Notes under the pieces: generated by a model
Seen by the model: the letters and a program-made list of their open reading frames with translations, nothing else
Database searches by the model: none
What the model was told of the DNA's origin: nothing
Assembly: GCA_012728505.1 (NCBI GenBank)
Contig: JAAYEY010000071.1
Location: 1 to 7,356 of the forward strand
Direction of reading: 5' to 3'
Origin: Synergistaceae bacterium
GTDB lineage: Bacteria; Synergistota; Synergistia; Synergistales; Synergistaceae
DNA length: 7,356 nt
Made by a program: the position numbers and the translations under genes
Shown here: positions 1 through 5,919 of the stretch, one piece after another
Numbering within the stretch: the first letter of the stretch is position 1
How the letters are laid out: each line of letters starts with the position of its first letter

Positions 1-50
1 ACAAGAGAGATAGTAAATAGAAATAAGATGCTTTTGTATTTAATTTTCAT
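1..50 (-). CDS. N-terminus of a second small exported protein, cut by the window edge
   Basis: An ATG at 50-48 on the minus strand opens a frame that stays open to the window edge. Its 16 complete codons read MKIKYKSILFLFTISL, a basic start followed by a hydrophobic run, as in a signal peptide or lipoprotein leader. A good ribosome binding site (GAGGTG, 58-63 on the minus strand) sits 7 bases before the ATG. The start lies 20 bases after the stop of the gene at 71-511, with no terminator between, so the two are probably co-transcribed. Its leader pattern resembles that of the neighbour, but whether the two are paralogues cannot be judged from 16 residues. The function is unknown. Confidence 0.6.
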   Translation of the reverse strand, partial: MKIKYKSILFLFTISL

Positions 51-70
51 ATAAACTCACCTCTCTTTTC

Positions 71-511
71 TTAATTATTTTTTTCTGCAAGATATTTATT
101 AACTTCATTTATGAGGACTGCAGCTATAGTGCTATTTTTAGGTTCCAGCCATTTCTTGCTGCCTTCCCTGAATATTTCTTTTTCATTCGCGTAGACGGAG
201 GACAGTTTTATGGTGTACTTGCCTTTTTTAGAGTCAAACACAAAATAGTCCAGTCCGTACTGTATGGGCGCTTGTTGAAGCTTCTTAGGAAGCTCTTTTC
301 TCACCAGAGCTTTTCCCTGATCTGAATATACGCTTTTAACCCAGAAAGAGATAACTCCCTGATTTTGGACGATGTTAGCCATGTTGACATACATGTCATA
401 ATTTCCATCCCTGTAACCTCGGACAAATTTTGTACTTGCAGCCATTGCAGGCAAGCTTAAGAATACTGTACAAAAGATAAAAAAGATAAATACTACCAAT
501 TTTTTCTTCAC
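71..511 (-). CDS. Small exported protein, surface-adhesin-E-like (putative)
   Basis: This is a 146-residue protein starting at GTG (511-509), fixed by a strong AAAGGAGG site 7 bases upstream. Residues 1-24 form a clear Sec signal peptide: MKKK, a hydrophobic core, then AMA before a likely cleavage after A24. The mature part is about 122 residues, has no cysteine and is rich in lysine and aromatic residues. Its layout resembles the surface-adhesin E family (named after Haemophilus protein E): an early aromatic strand, a 'visFWVK' strand around W57, a middle strand pair around Y88-Y100, a 'KKWLEP' segment around W121, and a final helix. The resemblance is by eye only and gives no biochemical role. 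The protein is expected in the periplasm or cell envelope. It lies in tandem with another exported-protein gene to its left and is oriented away from the dapF operon. Its sequence is more AT-rich than the operon, with many A/T third positions. Confidence 0.8.
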   Translation of the reverse strand: MKKKLVVFIFFIFCTVFLSLPAMAASTKFVRGYRDGNYDMYVNMANIVQNQGVISFWVKSVYSDQGKALVRKELPKKLQQAPIQYGLDYFVFDSKKGKYTIKLSSVYANEKEIFREGSKKWLEPKNSTIAAVLINEVNKYLAEKNN

Positions 512-518
512 ATTTACG

Positions 519-526
519 CCTCCTTT
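519..526 (-). promoter_or_regulatory. Ribosome binding site deciding the GTG start at 511
   Basis: The minus strand reads AAAGGAGG, a near-perfect Shine-Dalgarno core, 7 bases before the GTG. An ATG overlapping the GTG by two bases (513-511) is in another frame. The site therefore supports the GTG as the true start. Confidence 0.8.
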
Positions 527-547
527 AGTGTGTATTTATAATGATAT

Positions 548-577
548 ATTATCTCATAAAAAAGTGATTGTTGTACA
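548..577 (-). promoter_or_regulatory. Weak candidate promoter for the small exported-protein genes
   Basis: On the minus strand TGTACA (577-572, 4 of 6 matches to TTGACA) is followed after 18 bases by GATAAT (553-548, 5 of 6 matches to TATAAT). Transcription would begin near 541 and leave a leader of about 30 bases carrying the ribosome binding site. An inverted repeat, ATTGTT (567-572) and AACAAT (583-588) with a 10-base gap, surrounds the -35 box and could be an operator. The surroundings are so AT-rich that such matches arise easily by chance. Confidence 0.25.
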
Positions 578-615
578 TATTAAACAATGAATAAAATGCT
601 ATTTTTTATAGTTTT

Positions 616-643
616 TGCTTGCCAAGCATTCACTAAGGTAGTG
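616..643. repeat. Two adjacent short inverted repeats in the intergenic region
   Basis: TGCTTG-c-CAAGCA (616-628) is a 13-base palindrome with one central base. CACTA-agg-TAGTG (631-643) follows after two bases. They lie between the exported-protein gene and the tRNA terminator. Neither has a T-run that would make it a good intrinsic terminator. They could be protein-binding sites or chance. Apart from these and the weak promoter, I see nothing else in 527-719. Confidence 0.3.
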
Positions 644-719
644 TTCTATTGTGTTTTTATCTGGATGTTCTGAAAGTCATAGCAAAATTATTTTCTTTAT
701 ATATATGTTATCCGCCAAT

Positions 720-754
720 AAAAAAGGGTTTCCGAAAAAACTTCGGAAACCCTT
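720..754 (-). terminator. Intrinsic terminator of tRNA-Val
   Basis: A perfect 13-bp inverted repeat pairs 724-736 with 742-754 around a 5-base loop (737-741). On the minus strand the stem ends in CCC followed by six T residues (complement of A720-A725), the form of a Rho-independent terminator. It begins 9 bases after the CCA end of the tRNA. On the plus strand no T-run follows, so it works in one direction only. Confidence 0.9.
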
Positions 755-763
755 GATATTTCT

Positions 764-838
764 TGGTGGGCGATAATGGGTTCGAACCATCGACTTCCAC
801 CGTGTGAAGGTGACACTCTACCGCTGAGTTAATCGCCC
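764..838 (-). tRNA. tRNA-Val (anticodon CAC)
   Basis: The 75-base minus-strand sequence folds as a full cloverleaf. Acceptor GGGCGAT pairs perfectly with ATCGCCC. The D-arm is ACTC / GAGT. The anticodon arm is TCACC / GGTGG with loop TTCACAC, so the anticodon is CAC, which reads GUG valine codons. The variable loop is AAGTC, and the T-arm is GATGG / CCATT around the canonical TTCGAAC loop. Discriminator A and the CCA end are encoded. Two G-U wobbles are present, one closing the anticodon stem (27-43) and one in the T-stem. The gene has its own promoter and terminator, so it is a single-gene unit divergent from dapF. Confidence 0.96.
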
Positions 839-857
839 GTTTTGTGCATCGGATGGA

Positions 858-886
858 ATTATACTTGTTTAGAGTCAATATTTCAA
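858..886 (-). promoter_or_regulatory. Promoter of tRNA-Val
   Basis: On the minus strand TTGAAA (886-881) is followed by a 17-base spacer and a perfect TATAAT (863-858). This is a near-consensus housekeeping sigma promoter. Transcription should start near 851, about a dozen bases before the mature tRNA 5' end at 838, leaving a short leader for RNase P to remove. A TTGACT also lies inside the spacer but is only 9 bases from the -10 box and is unlikely to be used with it. Confidence 0.8.
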
Positions 887-891
887 GTCGT

Positions 892-915
892 GCTTTATAT
901 CGCGCTTTATATCGC
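892..915. repeat. 12-bp perfect tandem repeat behind the tRNA promoter
   Basis: The 12-base unit GCTTTATATCGC occurs twice without a gap (892-903 and 904-915). Seen from the tRNA, the copies begin 5 bases upstream of the -35 box, at about -40 to -65, where upstream activator sites or A/T-rich UP elements bind. The unit contains a GATATAAAG core on the minus strand. It could be a pair of regulator sites on one face of the helix, or a small replication-slippage duplication. Confidence 0.55.
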
Positions 916-987
916 TTACAGGGTTGAGGATGATGATCTCGCGTGACTCTCATACCGGCAAAATTGTGTAAGTAGAGATGGTAGATA

Positions 988-1014
988 TGACTGGAAGCCG
1001 GCTTCCACAAGTCA
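988..1014. promoter_or_regulatory. Perfect 16-bp palindrome before dapF, possible operator
   Basis: TGGAAGCCGGCTTCCA (992-1007) is a perfect palindrome without a spacer, the form expected of a dimeric regulator site. Outer arms TGACT (988-992) and AGTCA (1010-1014) extend the symmetry, with three unpaired bases on the right side. The right arm overlaps the candidate -35 box of the dapF promoter (1004-1009). No T-run follows, so an intrinsic terminator is unlikely. No regulator can be named. Confidence 0.45.
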
Positions 1015-1032
1015 GCGAATTGGGTGTAAAAT
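1004..1032 (+). promoter_or_regulatory. Weak candidate promoter for the dapF operon
   Basis: TCCACA (1004-1009, 4 of 6 to TTGACA), a 17-base spacer and TAAAAT (1027-1032, 5 of 6 to TATAAT) form the best match I can find between the divergent tRNA promoter and dapF. A start near 1039 would leave a leader of about 35 bases. The -35 box overlaps the palindrome at 992-1007, so a bound regulator would be placed to block it. Confidence 0.3.
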
Positions 1033-1073
1033 AGTTCCCGTTGGCTAAATTTAGATGAAGGGTCGAATGTTAT

Positions 1074-1919
1074 ATGATCCTATGCACAAAAATGAACGGC
1101 AACGGAAATGATTTCCTCGTCATAAATAACATGAACCTTAAATATAGCGGAGGAACGCTTTCTAATTATGCAAAAGCTCTTTGTCGAAGAAGAGAATCTC
1201 TGGGGGCTGATGGTATTCTTGCCACGGAACCGTCTGAGATTCATTCTTTTAAGATGAGACTATTCAACCGAGACGGAACAGAGGGAGAGATGTGCGGTAA
1301 CGGAGCAAGATGCGTTGCTAGATATGCCTTTCTTAAGGGTATAGTAAAAAAACCGGAGATGGTTTTTGAAACACTGGGTGGCAAAGTTGAAGCTTCAGTA
1401 AAGGAAACAAGGGTCTCCATCAAACTTTCTCCCGTTAATATTTCAAACCTCGTACTCAACTCTCCTGCATCTGTTGAAGGATACGATTTTAATTACACTT
1501 TCCTTTCAGTAGGTGTTCCTCACGTTGTTATATTTGAAAAGCAACGTTTTGATTCTGATGATCACTACAGAAAGTTAGGCAGTGCGATACGCTTAAGAAA
1601 AGATCTTTTTCCGGAAGGAGCAAATATCAATTTTGTCACTCCAAGGGGAACTTATGTAGAAGGACTTGACGTTCTTACATATGAGAGAGGGGTGGAAGAC
1701 CTCACCCTTTCATGTGGTACTGGCTCTACAGCGAGTGCTATAGTCGCTTTTAAAGCAGGCCTTACAGGCAATGTTGTCGATGTATATAATCCGGGAGGAA
1801 TTAACAGAGTATCTTTGGAGTTAGAATCTACTGATATACTGTTGCCTGAACTTGAGGGAGGGGCACTCTGGATAGCTGAAATAGATGCGTCGGAGGAAGC
1901 TTTAAACCAGTATAATTAA
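1074..1919 (+). CDS. dapF: Diaminopimelate epimerase
   Basis: DapF is a cytoplasmic, cofactor-free epimerase that converts LL- to meso-diaminopimelate, the last precursor step before lysine and the peptidoglycan cross-linking residue. At 281 residues it has the family's usual length. The two active-site cysteines are both present: C74 in EMCGNGARC and C214 in LSCGTGSTAS. Other family marks are KMNGNGNDF (6-14), GVPHVVIF (147-154), FPEGANINFV (179-188) and YERGVEDL (203-210). The usual His of the 'MHG' motif is Asn here (N8), a substitution I believe also occurs in homologues. The ATG at 1074 gives the normal short lead into the K-M-x-G motif, and the next ATG would cut into it. The ribosome binding site is modest (GAAGGG, 1057-1062, 11 bases away). 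It is the first gene of the rightward operon, and its stop is one base from an ATG in the lepB frame. Confidence 0.97.
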   Translation: MILCTKMNGNGNDFLVINNMNLKYSGGTLSNYAKALCRRRESLGADGILATEPSEIHSFKMRLFNRDGTEGEMCGNGARCVARYAFLKGIVKKPEMVFETLGGKVEASVKETRVSIKLSPVNISNLVLNSPASVEGYDFNYTFLSVGVPHVVIFEKQRFDSDDHYRKLGSAIRLRKDLFPEGANINFVTPRGTYVEGLDVLTYERGVEDLTLSCGTGSTASAIVAFKAGLTGNVVDVYNPGGINRVSLELESTDILLPELEGGALWIAEIDASEEALNQYN

Positions 1920-1983
1920 AATGTTGAATAAAAAGAGGGCCTTCGGCGTACTTGCTCTGTCTGTCCTTTTTCTACTTTATATC

Positions 1984-1988
1984 GGAGG
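1984..1988 (+). promoter_or_regulatory. Shine-Dalgarno site favouring the internal lepB start
   Basis: GGAGG lies 10 bases before the ATG at 1999, which is in the lepB frame, and 5 bases before an out-of-frame ATG at 1994. The latter would make only Met-Leu-stop (ATGTTATGA), with its TGA overlapping the lepB ATG. By contrast, the in-frame ATG at 1921 has no close Shine-Dalgarno sequence; the nearest GGAGGA is about 24 bases upstream. This site is the main reason to prefer 1999. Confidence 0.6.
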
Positions 1989-1998
1989 AATTAATGTT

Positions 1999-2514
1999 AT
2001 GACAAAACCATGGTGGCGTGAAACGATAGAGACAGTTTTTTGGGCACTTGTACTAGCTCTTATTCTAAGGACATTTGTAATCCAGGCTTTCTGGATCCCA
2101 AGCGGGTCTATGATACCAACGCTTGAAATTGGAGATCGTGTACTCGTCCTTAAATTCTGGTATGCGATGCCTAAAGTGGAACCAAAGAGGGGACAGATAG
2201 CCGTCTTCAAGTATCCGGTAGACCCAAGAAGAGATTTTGTGAAACGTATTATCGCACTTCCCGGAGACAAGGTAGAGATACGGAACGGCACAGTTTATGT
2301 GAACGACAAAGAAGTATTTGAAAATTATGTGAAAAACAAGGATACCTTTGACATGATACCGGAAACAGTCCCTGAAAAAAATTATTTCTGTCTTGGCGAT
2401 AACAGACCTAACTCACAGGACGGTAGGTTCTGGGGATTTGTTCCGAGAAACTTCTTTAGAGGTCCGGCGGTTTTCAGATACTGGCCGCTCAACCGGATAG
2501 GACTGATAGAATAA
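1999..2514 (+). CDS. lepB: Signal peptidase I (start at 1999 favoured, 1921 possible)
   Basis: This membrane-anchored serine/lysine protease of the S26 family cleaves signal peptides from exported proteins on the outer face of the cytoplasmic membrane. From the ATG at 1999 it has 171 residues: MTKPWWRE, one transmembrane segment (about residues 11-24), then the catalytic domain. PSGSMIPTL carries the nucleophile Ser (S37) and DFVKRIIALPGDKV the general-base Lys (K82). LGDNRPNSQDGRFWGFVP is the conserved box E. Starting instead at 1921, one base after the dapF stop, adds 26 residues (KKRAFGVLALSVLFLLYIGG and flanks) that would make a second hydrophobic segment and give 197 residues. I prefer 1999 because of its good ribosome binding site and because I recall homologues that begin close to the KPWWRE segment. 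The abutting 1921 start resembles the coupling used by rbgA, so it is not excluded. The stop touches the ATG of rbgA. Confidence 0.93.
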   Translation: MTKPWWRETIETVFWALVLALILRTFVIQAFWIPSGSMIPTLEIGDRVLVLKFWYAMPKVEPKRGQIAVFKYPVDPRRDFVKRIIALPGDKVEIRNGTVYVNDKEVFENYVKNKDTFDMIPETVPEKNYFCLGDNRPNSQDGRFWGFVPRNFFRGPAVFRYWPLNRIGLIE

Positions 2515-3348
2515 ATGGCCCGGACAGTATGGTTTCCGGGACATATGGCAAAAGGCAAGCGACAGCTGGAAGCGCTTGCAAAGAATATTGATCTCATTCT
2601 AGAGGTTAGGGACGCAAGAGCCCCTAGCCTCTCTTCGTCTCCACTTCTTAGTATTTTTGCGCCTAAAATAAAAATCTGGACAATCCTATCCAAAGCAGAT
2701 CTTGCTGACCCCAATATAACTAAAATGTGGACTGAGCACCTTAATTCTAAAGGTCTTCAAACATGGCCACTGGATCTTAGAAAAGGTGGTCTTAAACAGA
2801 TCCGAAAAGAACTCACGGAAAAGAAGCCGACCTTCCGCGATCTTAGGATGGCAGTTGTTGGTATTCCGAACGTGGGTAAATCTATGCTTATCAATCAGCT
2901 TGTTGGCAGAAAAGCTGCCCTGGTAGGGGGTATACCTGGAATAACTAAGGGGGTTTCCTGGTTCAGGGGTGAAGGTTTTCTGCTCGTGGATTCTCCGGGG
3001 ATACTAGATCCACACACCGATGCGAGGGCTCACAGGATAATTTCATGGATAGGTTCGACCAGAGGCCAGGTAATAGGCAATTGGGAAGAACACGCAAAAG
3101 AATGCATATCATTCCTTATTAAAAGAAATCTTTGGCAGGGCGTAGAATTAGCCTGGGGGATAAAGCCGGAAGGTACACCTGCAGAAATACTTGAAAATGT
3201 AGGCAGAAGGCTAGGCAAGCTTTTACCCGGGGGTATTGTAGACATAGACTTATCCGGGAAGATGTTTATCGACGCCTTTGCAACAGGCAAGCTGGGCAAA
3301 ATGAGCCTTGAAAAGCCGGGAGATCCTCCTCTATGGGAAAGTCTGTGA
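2515..3348 (+). CDS. rbgA: Ribosome biogenesis GTPase, YlqF/RbgA family
   Basis: This is a circularly permuted GTPase that acts late in assembly of the 50S ribosomal subunit, in the cytoplasm. The 277 residues match the usual family length. It opens with VWFPGHMAKGKRQ (5-17), the family N-terminal signature. The permuted motif order is visible: G4 LSKAD (58-62), then G1 GIPNVGKS (116-123), G2 around T144 in PGITKG, and G3 DSPG (159-162). The C-terminal domain that binds the ribosome ends with LLPGGIVDIDLSGK and ATGKLGKMSLEKPG. G4 normally reads NKxD; here the Asn is Ser (S59). The gene begins directly after the lepB TAA, with no strong ribosome binding site, so translation is probably coupled to lepB. 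Its last 16 bases overlap rnhB. Confidence 0.96.
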   Translation: MARTVWFPGHMAKGKRQLEALAKNIDLILEVRDARAPSLSSSPLLSIFAPKIKIWTILSKADLADPNITKMWTEHLNSKGLQTWPLDLRKGGLKQIRKELTEKKPTFRDLRMAVVGIPNVGKSMLINQLVGRKAALVGGIPGITKGVSWFRGEGFLLVDSPGILDPHTDARAHRIISWIGSTRGQVIGNWEEHAKECISFLIKRNLWQGVELAWGIKPEGTPAEILENVGRRLGKLLPGGIVDIDLSGKMFIDAFATGKLGKMSLEKPGDPPLWESL

Positions 3349-3947
3349 TAGTGTCTAGTGATAAACATATGACAGCCGCGGGAACTGATGAAGCCGGCAG
3401 AGGTCCTCTTGCTGGGCCTGTCGTAGCGGCAGTCGTCATACTGACAAACGAACAGAGAAAGTATCTCATTTCGAAGGGTTTAAAAGATTCAAAAAAACTT
3501 TCGCCATCGAAAAGAGAGGCCCTTTTCTGTCAGATGTGCGAATGCGGTGTAAAGTGGAGAGCACAGGCCGCGTCACCCCACATGATAGATAGAGTAAACA
3601 TTCTTCAGGCATCCCTATGGTGCATGAAAAGATCTGTAGAACGATTAGACTGCGTGCCGGACATCGTATTGGTTGATGGAAACACATATATTCCGGGACT
3701 TGGGATATTTCAGAGATGCGTAATTGGGGGCGACGACAAGGTCCCTTCAATCGCAGCAGCATCTGTCATAGCAAAGGTCTTAAGGGACAAGGTAATGTTC
3801 TCTATGGACGAGTTATATCCTGAGTATGGCTTTCGTGCCCACAAAGGATATCCCTCGGCTGAACACAGAAGAATATTGCTCGAAATAGGACCCTCACCTA
3901 TACACAGAATCTCTTTCAGAGGGGTATTGAGGGAAACGGCGTCATGA
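3333..3947 (+). CDS. rnhB: Ribonuclease HII
   Basis: RNase HII cuts RNA in RNA-DNA hybrids and incises at single ribonucleotides embedded in DNA, which starts ribonucleotide excision repair. The 204-residue protein carries all expected marks: GTDEAGRGPLAGPV (17-30) with catalytic D19 and E20, KDSKKLS (51-57), VDGN with D115, and GGDDKVPSIAAASVIAK with D134 as the likely fourth acidic residue. The C-terminal signature is HKGYPSAEHRR followed by GPSPIHRISF. The ATG at 3333 has GGGAG 10 bases upstream and overlaps rbgA by 16 bases. An in-frame ATG at 3369 would also leave the DEAGRG motif intact but has no ribosome binding site. The stop overlaps the yraN start by 4 bases (ATGA). Confidence 0.96.
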   Translation: MGKSVIVSSDKHMTAAGTDEAGRGPLAGPVVAAVVILTNEQRKYLISKGLKDSKKLSPSKREALFCQMCECGVKWRAQAASPHMIDRVNILQASLWCMKRSVERLDCVPDIVLVDGNTYIPGLGIFQRCVIGGDDKVPSIAAASVIAKVLRDKVMFSMDELYPEYGFRAHKGYPSAEHRRILLEIGPSPIHRISFRGVLRETAS

Positions 3948-4408
3948 GCCTTGAAAGGGCTCTAAAACGCTCTATTCAAGAAAGAAATAAAACTTCCCTT
4001 CAGAAATCTCCCCGGAAAAATCAGGCTGGTCCATACAAAGACATTCCGCTCCACCTCCAAATAGGAAAATATGGTGAAGATAAGGCAGAGGAGTATATTG
4101 CCTCAATCGGATACCGAATAATAGCCAGAAATGTTAGCTGTAGGTACGGCGAAATAGACATCATAGCCTCTGACGGTGATGAGATTGTATTTGTAGAGGT
4201 GCGTACCAGAAGCATAGGCTGGCTCATGCCTGCCGAATGTACAGTAGGACCTGAAAAGCTAAGAAAACTTAAAATTGCTGCCAGAATATGGACAGAGGGC
4301 AGAAAATACACAGGTTTTTGGCGCATAGATCTCATCGCAATAACTCTTAAAGAGTGTTGCGAGCCTTTAATAGAACATATCAAAGATATTACGGAGGGAA
4401 TATTATGA
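3944..4408 (+). CDS. yraN: YraN family (UPF0102) endonuclease-fold protein
   Basis: This is a small protein with the restriction-endonuclease fold of the UPF0102 family; its precise role is not settled in the literature I know. The core begins at residue 41: GKYGEDKAEEYI, then CRYGEIDIIA (E70, D72), IVFVEVRTR (E85, R87) and a last part WRIDLIAI, all in the family order. At 154 residues it is longer than the usual 115-125, because a basic, polar stretch of about 38 residues precedes the core. No ATG, GTG or TTG occurs in frame between 3944 and the core, so the extension appears genuine. The start overlaps the rnhB stop (ATGA, 3944-3947), with GAGGG 10 bases upstream, and the stop overlaps the comM start in the same way. 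Its place beside rnhB, comM and dprA fits a role in nucleic-acid processing, by inference. Confidence 0.92.
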   Translation: MSLERALKRSIQERNKTSLQKSPRKNQAGPYKDIPLHLQIGKYGEDKAEEYIASIGYRIIARNVSCRYGEIDIIASDGDEIVFVEVRTRSIGWLMPAECTVGPEKLRKLKIAARIWTEGRKYTGFWRIDLIAITLKECCEPLIEHIKDITEGIL

Positions 4409-5919
4409 ACTCTGTGTCTGGTATAACGCTAAGAGGGGTAAAGGCTGTCGCAGTAGAGGTAGAAGTGGAGATAACGGGAGGACTATTTAACATATCAGTG
4501 GTTGGCCTTCCTGATGCTGCAGTAAGAGAAGCTAGAGAAAGGGTCAGGGCCGCGTTAAGAAGCGTTGGTATTATGCTTCGAGGAAGGGTGGCTATCAACC
4601 TTGCACCGGCCGACGTTCCAAAAGAGGGAGCGTTGCTGGACCTTGCAATTGCAGTTGGCATTGCTTGTGTACAAGGCGGTATAAAAGTCAAAAGGCCATC
4701 TCTCTTCATAGGAGAACTTGCTCTTGACGGAAGGCTTAGAAAAGTAAGAGGAGCCGTCCCTGCTGCCTTTTTAGCCCGAGAAATGGGATGGGATCTTTAT
4801 TTGCCTGAAGAAAATGCCGAGGAAGTCAGCCTAGTCGAGAATGTCTCTGCGTGGAGGGTAAAGTCGCTGGGAGATCTATTTGCACATCTTAAAGGAGATA
4901 TAGAACTTGCCAGAGTCGAACATTGCGAAGCAGAATACGATCCTCCCCAGGCAGATCCCGATTTTTCAGATATTAAAGGACAGGCTGTCGCCAAAAGGGC
5001 GCTTGAGATAGCAGCGGCAGGACATCATAATCTGCTGCTTGTAGGTTCACCCGGTTCAGGAAAGACGCTCCTTGCAAGGGCGCTAAAAGGAATCCTTCCG
5101 CCTCTTTCGGATGAGGAACTAATGGAGGTTCTTCTTCTGCGAAGTACTGTGGGTGTTAAAGCCTCTGCTATCAGGGAGAGGCCGTTTCGATCTGTACACC
5201 ACACTGCAAGCGCTGTAGCTATCTGTGGTGGGGGAAGTACCCTCCGTCCGGGAGAAATAAGTCTAGCCTCTAGAGGGGTGCTCTTTTTGGATGAATTCCC
5301 GGAGTTTACGCGTGATGTTTTGGAAGCGCTCAGGCAGCCTCTGGAAGATGGGCAGATAACTGTAAGCCGCGCTTCCGGAACTGTTGTCTACCCTGCAAAA
5401 GTCCTGATGATCGCTGCTTGTAATCCATGCCCCTGCGGTTTCGCCGGAGATCCTGTTGAACACTGTTCATGCTCGCCCTCGGCTCTTGACAGATATAGAA
5501 GGCGTCTCTCGGGCCCAATATTAGACAGGATAGATCTTCATATTTCCATCCCCAGACTTCTACCTGAAGAGCTTGTCTCTTTGGAGGGCAAATGTGGAGA
5601 GAGCAGCTCTGTAGTTGCTGAACGGGTAAGAACTGCACGTGAGATCCAGGTAAACAGATGGTCCGAATATGGCATAAATTCAAATTCAGAAATACCGGAA
5701 AGGCTCCTTCGAAGAAAGGTTCTGCTGAAACCGGAGGTAAAAAATTTTTTGCTTCAGGCACTTAATCGTGTAAGACTTTCAGGAAGAGGACTTTCGAGAG
5801 TCCTCAAAGTCTCTAGAACGATTGCTGACCTCTCTGCTTCAGACGATATAAAACTTGAACATGTCGCTGAGGCTCTCAGTTATAGGGAAGGAGAGGCTCT
5901 TTCGTGGATGAAGATCTAA
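4405..5919 (+). CDS. comM: YifB/ComM family AAA+ ATPase (Mg-chelatase-like)
   Basis: ComM is a hexameric AAA+ helicase that, in naturally transformable bacteria, extends branch migration when incoming single-stranded DNA recombines with the chromosome. The 504 residues include an N-terminal ChlI/Lon-like domain (about 1-165, with FNISVVGLPDAAVREARERV and APADVPKEG). The AAA+ core has Walker A GSPGSGKT (214-221) and Walker B LFLDE (293-297). FRSVHHTASAVAICGGG (261-277) and ACNPCPCG (338-345), followed by HCSC (353-356), form the family's conserved cysteine cluster. LDRIDLHI (373-380) precedes the C-terminal Mg-chelatase domain. The ATG at 4405 has GGAGGG 6 bases upstream and overlaps the yraN stop by ATGA. 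An in-frame ATG at 4354 would add 17 residues with no such support. The last 16 bases overlap dprA. No magnesium-chelatase partner subunits are present, so a pigment role is unlikely. Confidence 0.95.
   Translation: MNSVSGITLRGVKAVAVEVEVEITGGLFNISVVGLPDAAVREARERVRAALRSVGIMLRGRVAINLAPADVPKEGALLDLAIAVGIACVQGGIKVKRPSLFIGELALDGRLRKVRGAVPAAFLAREMGWDLYLPEENAEEVSLVENVSAWRVKSLGDLFAHLKGDIELARVEHCEAEYDPPQADPDFSDIKGQAVAKRALEIAAAGHHNLLLVGSPGSGKTLLARALKGILPPLSDEELMEVLLLRSTVGVKASAIRERPFRSVHHTASAVAICGGGSTLRPGEISLASRGVLFLDEFPEFTRDVLEALRQPLEDGQITVSRASGTVVYPAKVLMIAACNPCPCGFAGDPVEHCSCSPSALDRYRRRLSGPILDRIDLHISIPRLLPEELVSLEGKCGESSSVVAERVRTAREIQVNRWSEYGINSNSEIPERLLRRKVLLKPEVKNFLLQALNRVRLSGRGLSRVLKVSRTIADLSASDDIKLEHVAEALSYREGEALSWMKI

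Noticed and set aside
764..838. tRNA gene as integration site of a mobile element
   Set aside because: I found no second copy of the tRNA 3' end and no integrase, transposase or element-like genes in the window. A copy beyond the left edge cannot be excluded.
708..1010. A 100-codon open frame on the minus strand
   Set aside because: It reads straight through the tRNA-Val gene, its terminator and its promoter, and has no family-like sequence. It is a chance frame.
988..1014. The palindrome as an intrinsic terminator or riboswitch
   Set aside because: No T-run follows on either strand, and there is no loop between the arms. A lysine riboswitch would need a far longer conserved structure than the roughly 35-base leader allows.
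4354..4404. An earlier in-frame start for comM
   Set aside because: The extra 17 residues lie within yraN, have no ribosome binding site and are foreign to the family. The ATG at 4405 has GGAGGG 6 bases away and an ATGA overlap.
5330..5761. A 143-codon minus-strand frame inside comM
   Set aside because: The plus strand here encodes conserved AAA+ motifs with the expected residues. The antisense frame has no recognisable domain.
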